Positions 23,901 through 26,597 of a stretch of 26,597 nt of DNA are shown one piece after another. Position numbers and translations under genes: made by a program. The DNA lies in NCBI GenBank assembly GCA_023411615.1, contig JAEYOR010000005.1, forward strand, positions 1 to 26,597, given 5' to 3'. The stretch comes from Actinomycetes bacterium. GTDB lineage: Bacteria; Actinomycetota; Actinomycetes; Actinomycetales; Demequinaceae. Positions within the stretch are counted from its first letter, which is position 1. Each line of letters starts with the position of its first letter. A model generated the notes under the pieces. It was not told the DNA's origin. It saw only the letters and a list, made by a program, of their open reading frames with translations, and searched no databases.

Positions 23901-24480
23901 CAATCTGCTCGGTGCCGAGCAGTCGGGACACATCGAGGGCGTGGGCTTTGACCTCTACATCCGCATGGTGGGGGAGGCCGTGGCCGGCTTCCGCGGTGAG
24001 GGCGAGCAAGAGCGTGCCGCCGTCACGATCGATCTGCCGATTGAGGCGCACATCCCCACCGAGTACATCGAGCATGAGCGCTTGCGTCTCGAGGCGTATC
24101 GCAAAATCGCCGACGCTGACAGTGAGCAGGATTTGCAGGCGGTCGCCGATGAGCTCGACGACCGTTACGGTGCGATTCCCGAGCCGGTGGCCAACTTGTT
24201 TGCGGTGGCGCGAGTGCGTCTTGATCTGCGTGCGGCAGGTGTGACCGATGTGGTGTCCCAGGGCAAGTACATCCGCTTTGGACCCCTTGAGCTGCCTGAC
24301 TCGGCAGCCGTCCGCATGAACCGCCTGTACCCCGGCACCGTGATCAAGCCAGCCGTACGACAAGTGCTCGTGCCAGCTCCCACCACCACCCGCATCGGCG
24401 GCACTCCCGTTGAAGGTGTTGCGCTGCTCGATTGGGTGAAGGACGTGCTCAAGTCCGCCCACGGTGCGCCGGTAGGATGA
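20962..24480 (+). CDS. mfd: Transcription-repair coupling factor
   Basis: Mfd removes RNA polymerase stalled at DNA lesions and recruits UvrA. The 1172-residue protein has an N-terminal UvrB-like region (LFPSWETLPHERLSP), a CarD-like RNA polymerase interaction domain (GDFVVHESHGVGRF), a RecG-like SF2 translocase with Walker A GDVGFGKT (652-659) and DEEQ (753-756), SATPIPRTL, and a C-terminal TRCF domain. I chose GTG 20962 (MTRPFAPLLEVLP) because GGAGG lies 4 nt upstream. Starts at GTG 20905 or ATG 20914 would add a Gly-rich head and fall before or at the predicted transcript start. An SD-masking stem TGCCT/AGGCA (20947-20959) is possible. Confidence 0.96.
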   Translation: MTRPFAPLLEVLPTSPVTDGEHVVAPIAGAAALLAANSSDAPTVVITATGNDAAAFVAELGAYVDPQTIALFPSWETLPHERLSPRADTVATRLATLRRLARPEEAAVEAGLPAPRFVVASLRAALQPLAPGLDGLEPVRVLPDERIDLTDLTARLAAAAYTRVDMVEKRGEFAVRGGIVDVFAPTDPHPVRIEFFGDEVESLRQFSVADQRSLSEVDRLWAPPCREFVLTDDVRKRAASLQNTLPNAGDMLARIAAGQAVEGMESLMPALVDRLVPLPRLLPPGSLVVALEPERLARRAEDLYRTAQEFLAAAWVSATAGADAPLDLNRVTEASPERAFAHGGFLEMDELREVAADAGLGWATIGPFGPAESRNAGLIDNESFVGRARAALTTARQRLAEGWRVVIAAAGTGSAQRLAEQCQEADVPARVTEVLMDSAPEGVVEIVPGVAAHGFHAPEARLLVLTESDLTGRATTVAGPKVKVPSRRRNVVDPLQLRPGDFVVHESHGVGRFVELTTRTVRGVEREYLVIEYAPSKRGGPADRLSVPTDQLDLVTKYVGGETPAVNKMGGSDWAKTKGRARKAVKEIAAELIRLYSARMASKGREFGPDTPWQRELEEAFAFVETPDQLSTIDEVKADMEKPVPMDRLICGDVGFGKTEIAVRAAFKAVQDGTQVAVLCPTTLLVKQHVDTFSERFAAFPVKVAALSRFQTDAEAREVVEGLAKGEIDVVIGTHRLITGAVRFKQLGLVIIDEEQRFGVEHKETLKALRTDVDVLAMSATPIPRTLELAVTGIREMSTLATPPEERHPILTYVGPQEDAQVAAAIRRELMRDGQVFYIHNSVKTINRAALHLGELVPEARIAVAHGQMSEKQLEQVIVDYYEDRYDVLVCTTIVETGLDITNANTLIVEKANTFGLSQLHQLRGRVGRGRERAYAYFLYPPDHTLTETAHERLQTIAANTDLGAGMAVAMKDLEIRGAGNLLGAEQSGHIEGVGFDLYIRMVGEAVAGFRGEGEQERAAVTIDLPIEAHIPTEYIEHERLRLEAYRKIADADSEQDLQAVADELDDRYGAIPEPVANLFAVARVRLDLRAAGVTDVVSQGKYIRFGPLELPDSAAVRMNRLYPGTVIKPAVRQVLVPAPTTTRIGGTPVEGVALLDWVKDVLKSAHGAPVG
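24473..24478 (+). promoter_or_regulatory. Candidate -10 box (TAGGAT) for a leaderless lipoprotein transcript
   Basis: TAGGAT at the very end of mfd ends 7 nt before ATG 24486, the same geometry as at metG. The AGGA within it could instead be a ribosome-binding site for a read-through message. Confidence 0.4.
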
Positions 24481-24485
24481 CGAGC

Positions 24486-25115
24486 ATGAAGCGCATCGTC
24501 GCCGCAGTCGTCATCGCCCTTGCTCTTGCTGGATGTGCCGTCACTGGCCAACCGGCGAACCCCGGTACTGCCGCCACCTTTGATGGCCGCACCGTGACCA
24601 ATGAGGACGTGAGCCGCTGGGTCAAGGCGTTCAACGAGCTCAACGTGGCCGTTGACCCCTCTGCCGTGCTGACTCTGCTGCTCCTTCAACCGACGATCGA
24701 GCAGTCCGCATCAGACGCAGGAATCCTCTTTGTGAAGGACGACCTCACGTTCGAGGCGCGCAAATGGATTGCGTCGCAGCGCGGCGACCAGACGGAGGTC
24801 ACCGATGACATGCGCGACGCGGTGCGATTGGTGCGCACGGTGGTGCTGCTGATCAACGGTGCCGACACAGCAGGTGCCCTTGCCGAAGCCGTGCAGAAGA
24901 TCGAGGCCGACGCAGTGGTGTCGCCGATGTACGGCGAGTTCACGATGGAGCAGTACGTTGAATCGCTCCAAGCGGCCTTCACCCGCGAACAGAATGAGGC
25001 GAGCCTGGCAGATGTCAGCTACCTCGTATTCAAGGACGTCTCTGGCTTTGCACCCACGGCCGCACAGCCGTGGATGACGAGCGGAGCGTCGTCCCCTGAG
25101 CCCGCTCTCGGATAG
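24486..25115 (+). CDS. Putative lipoprotein (SurA-N-like, no PPIase domain)
   Basis: The 209-residue protein starts MKRIVAAVVIALALAGC, a clear lipoprotein signal peptide with lipobox LAGC and Cys17. The mature part opens with TFDGRTVTNEDVSRWVKAFNEL, which resembles the N-terminal helix-hairpin of SurA-like chaperones. It is mostly helical, and no peptidyl-prolyl isomerase or lytic transglycosylase motif follows. The chosen ATG 24486 gives the best signal peptide; ATG 24477, overlapping the mfd stop, adds only three residues. It sits between mfd and eno, where M. tuberculosis has mazG and lpqU. Its role is unknown; a chaperone-like envelope role is inference. Confidence 0.85.
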   Translation: MKRIVAAVVIALALAGCAVTGQPANPGTAATFDGRTVTNEDVSRWVKAFNELNVAVDPSAVLTLLLLQPTIEQSASDAGILFVKDDLTFEARKWIASQRGDQTEVTDDMRDAVRLVRTVVLLINGADTAGALAEAVQKIEADAVVSPMYGEFTMEQYVESLQAAFTREQNEASLADVSYLVFKDVSGFAPTAAQPWMTSGASSPEPALG

Positions 25116-25149
25116 GCCCTGTGGCCCGGCGAGGCCGTGCTCACGTCGA

Positions 25150-25155
25150 TAGACT
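25150..25155 (+). promoter_or_regulatory. Candidate -10 box (TAGACT) for eno
   Basis: TAGACT is identical to the boxes before glmU and rplY. Transcript start would be near 25162, at the base of a small hairpin GGGGA/TCCCC (25160-25174). No good -35 is visible. Confidence 0.45.
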
Positions 25156-25174
25156 CACAGGGGAGTAAATCCCC

Positions 25175-25204
25175 ATGAATGCCCGCACAAGCGGCACAAC
25201 GTAA
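25175..25204 (+). CDS. Nine-codon upstream ORF in the eno leader
   Basis: ATG 25175 begins MNARTSGTT followed by TAA at 25202-25204. GGGGAG lies 9 nt upstream of the ATG but within a hairpin. The stop TAA overlaps the AAGGAG ribosome-binding site of eno, and eno is in another frame. It may be translated and couple to eno, or may be chance. Confidence 0.3.
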   Translation: MNARTSGTT

Positions 25205-25212
25205 GGAGCAAC

Positions 25213-26496
25213 ATGGCCAGCATTGAGGCCGTTGGCGCCCGCGAGATTCTTGACTCGCGCGGCAACCCCACCGTCGAGGTCGAGGTCGCGCTCGAGGACG
25301 GTACGTTCGCACGCGCGGCTGTCCCGTCTGGTGCATCGACTGGCGCTTTCGAGGCCGTCGAGCGTCGTGACGGCGATAAGGGCCGTTACTTGGGCAAGGG
25401 TGTGGAGCAGGCCGTTGACGCCGTCATCGACGAGATCGCTCCCGAGGTCGTTGGCCTCGACGCCACCGAGCAGCGTCTGATCGACCAGATCATGATCGAC
25501 CTGGACGGTACTGACAACAAGGGCAAGCTCGGCGCGAACGCCATTCTCGGTGTTTCCCTCGCCGTGGCCAAGGCGGCAGCCGATTCGGCTGACCTCGCCC
25601 TCTTCCGTTACGTGGGCGGCCCGAACGCCCACGTGCTTCCCGTTCCGATGATGAACATCCTCAACGGTGGTTCGCACGCTGACTCCAACGTGGACATCCA
25701 GGAGTTCATGATCGCCCCCGTTGGCGCCCCCACGTTCCGTGAGGCACTGCGCATGGGCGCTGAGGTCTACCACTCGCTCAAGTCCGTGCTCAAGGAGCGC
25801 GGCCTCGCTACGGGTCTTGGTGACGAGGGTGGTTTCGCACCTAACCTCGGCTCCAACCGTGAGGCGCTCGACCTCATCCTCGTTGCCATCGAGAAGGCCG
25901 GCTACAAGCCCGGTGACGACGTCGCTCTTGCTCTTGACGTCGCCGCGACCGAGTTCTTCAAGGATGGCGCGTACCAGTGGGAGGGTGGCCAGAAGTCGCC
26001 CAGCGAGATGATCGCCTTCTACGAGGGCCTCGTCGCCGATTACCCGCTCGTGTCGATTGAGGACCCGCTGTCGGAAGACGAGTGGGACTCGTGGTCGGAG
26101 CTCGTCACCAAGGTCGGTGGGCTCACCCAGATTGTTGGTGACGACCTCTTCGTCACCAACCCCACCCGCCTCAAGAAGGGCATCGAGACCGGTGCGGCCA
26201 ACGCCCTGCTCGTCAAGCTCAACCAGATCGGCACGCTGTCCGAGACTTCCGACGCCGTGCAGATGGCGCAACGCGCAGGCTTCGCCGCCATGGTGTCGCA
26301 CCGTTCCGGTGAGACCGAGGACGTCACGATCGCTGACCTCTCCGTGGCCTACAACGCTGGTCAGATCAAGACCGGTGCCCCCGCCCGTGGCGAGCGCGTC
26401 AACAAGTACAACCAGCTGCTCCGCATCGAAGAGGAGCTGGACGACGCCGCGAAGTACGCGGGCAAGGCTGCCTTCCCGCGTCGATACGGCAAGTAA
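25213..26496 (+). CDS. eno: Enolase (phosphopyruvate hydratase)
   Basis: Enolase converts 2-phosphoglycerate to phosphoenolpyruvate in glycolysis, with Mg. The 427-residue protein has AREILDSRGNPTVEVEV at the start, GASTG, Glu205 in GDEGGFAPN, metal-site segments LALDVAATEF, SIEDPLSEDEWDS and VGDDLFVTN, catalytic Lys335 in LLVKLNQIG, and the signature SHRSGETEDVTIADL. ATG 25213 follows AAGGAG by 4 nt. Codon use is strongly biased to C/G-ending preferred codons, as expected for a highly expressed gene. Confidence 0.98.
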   Translation: MASIEAVGAREILDSRGNPTVEVEVALEDGTFARAAVPSGASTGAFEAVERRDGDKGRYLGKGVEQAVDAVIDEIAPEVVGLDATEQRLIDQIMIDLDGTDNKGKLGANAILGVSLAVAKAAADSADLALFRYVGGPNAHVLPVPMMNILNGGSHADSNVDIQEFMIAPVGAPTFREALRMGAEVYHSLKSVLKERGLATGLGDEGGFAPNLGSNREALDLILVAIEKAGYKPGDDVALALDVAATEFFKDGAYQWEGGQKSPSEMIAFYEGLVADYPLVSIEDPLSEDEWDSWSELVTKVGGLTQIVGDDLFVTNPTRLKKGIETGAANALLVKLNQIGTLSETSDAVQMAQRAGFAAMVSHRSGETEDVTIADLSVAYNAGQIKTGAPARGERVNKYNQLLRIEEELDDAAKYAGKAAFPRRYGK

Positions 26497-26518
26497 GGCT
26501 GTCGACTAACTGAACACA

Positions 26519-26539
26519 GGTGGCTCCCCGCGAGTCACC
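26519..26539 (+). terminator. Hairpin after eno
   Basis: GGTGGCTC (26519-26526) pairs with GAGTCACC (26532-26539), eight pairs including one G-U, around loop CCCGC. It lies 22 nt after the eno stop. GC-rich GCGCGC sequence follows, without a T tract. Confidence 0.5.
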
Positions 26540-26574
26540 GCCAGTCGCGCGCGGCGCGCCTGGACAATGAGGGC

Positions 26575-26597
26575 ATGTCAGCCCCTCAGCGTCCGGG
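26575..26597 (+). CDS. Start of next gene (partial; possibly an FtsB/DivIC-type division protein)
   Basis: ATG 26575 opens MSAPQRP and runs off the window. GAGGGC directly precedes it, and GACAAT (26563-26568) could be a -10 for a leaderless or nearly leaderless message. In Actinobacteria the gene after eno is commonly an FtsB/DivIC septum-formation protein. That identity rests on position only, because too few codons are present. Confidence 0.4.

Noticed and set aside
1..26597. CRISPR array, insertion sequence, prophage or toxin-antitoxin pair
   Set aside because: No regularly spaced repeats, transposase, integrase or phage motifs were found on either strand; every sizeable stretch is explained by housekeeping or sugar-use genes.

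Overview
The window looks like a chromosomal segment from a high-GC actinobacterium, probably of the order Micrococcales (inference). The evidence is the gene order tatD / G5-domain wall hydrolase / rsmA / ispE, then tRNA-Gln-glmU-prs-rplY-pth, then mfd / lipoprotein / eno. GTG starts are frequent, ATGA-type overlaps are common, and -10 boxes of the TAGACT and TAGGAT kind recur. The genus cannot be fixed from sequence alone. I see no insertion sequence, prophage, CRISPR array or clear foreign island.

Layout. 1-1369 (minus) is the 5' part of a polytopic membrane protein with an Ala/Pro-rich tail that runs off the left edge. It is divergent from metG. 1540-6893 (plus) carries metG, tatD, a G5-domain plus transglycosylase-like surface protein, rsmA and ispE. 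mscL and a tetR-type regulator lie on the minus strand (6900-7996). From 8056 everything is on the plus strand: tRNA-Gln(UUG), glmU, prs, rplY, pth; a beta-phosphoglucomutase-like HAD gene with a GH65 phosphorylase-like gene; a LacI-type regulator with araB, araD and araA; then mfd, a small lipoprotein, eno, and the first codons of a further gene.

How the genes work together. glmU and prs make the two central activated metabolites UDP-GlcNAc and PRPP. rplY and pth serve translation. The HAD/GH65 pair would split an alpha-glucobiose with phosphate and convert beta-glucose-1-phosphate to glucose-6-phosphate. araA, araB and araD convert L-arabinose to D-xylulose-5-phosphate. The adjacent LacI regulator has a convincing palindromic operator on the ara promoter.

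No obviously new multi-gene system is present. The most notable unexplained material is non-coding or architectural: a multibranched leader before rplY, a 21-bp imperfect inverted repeat between araA and mfd, alternative hairpins in the ara leader, a 9-codon upstream ORF whose stop overlaps the eno ribosome-binding site, a wall-hydrolase gene with a non-Rpf catalytic domain at the usual rpfB locus, and a short lipoprotein between mfd and eno.
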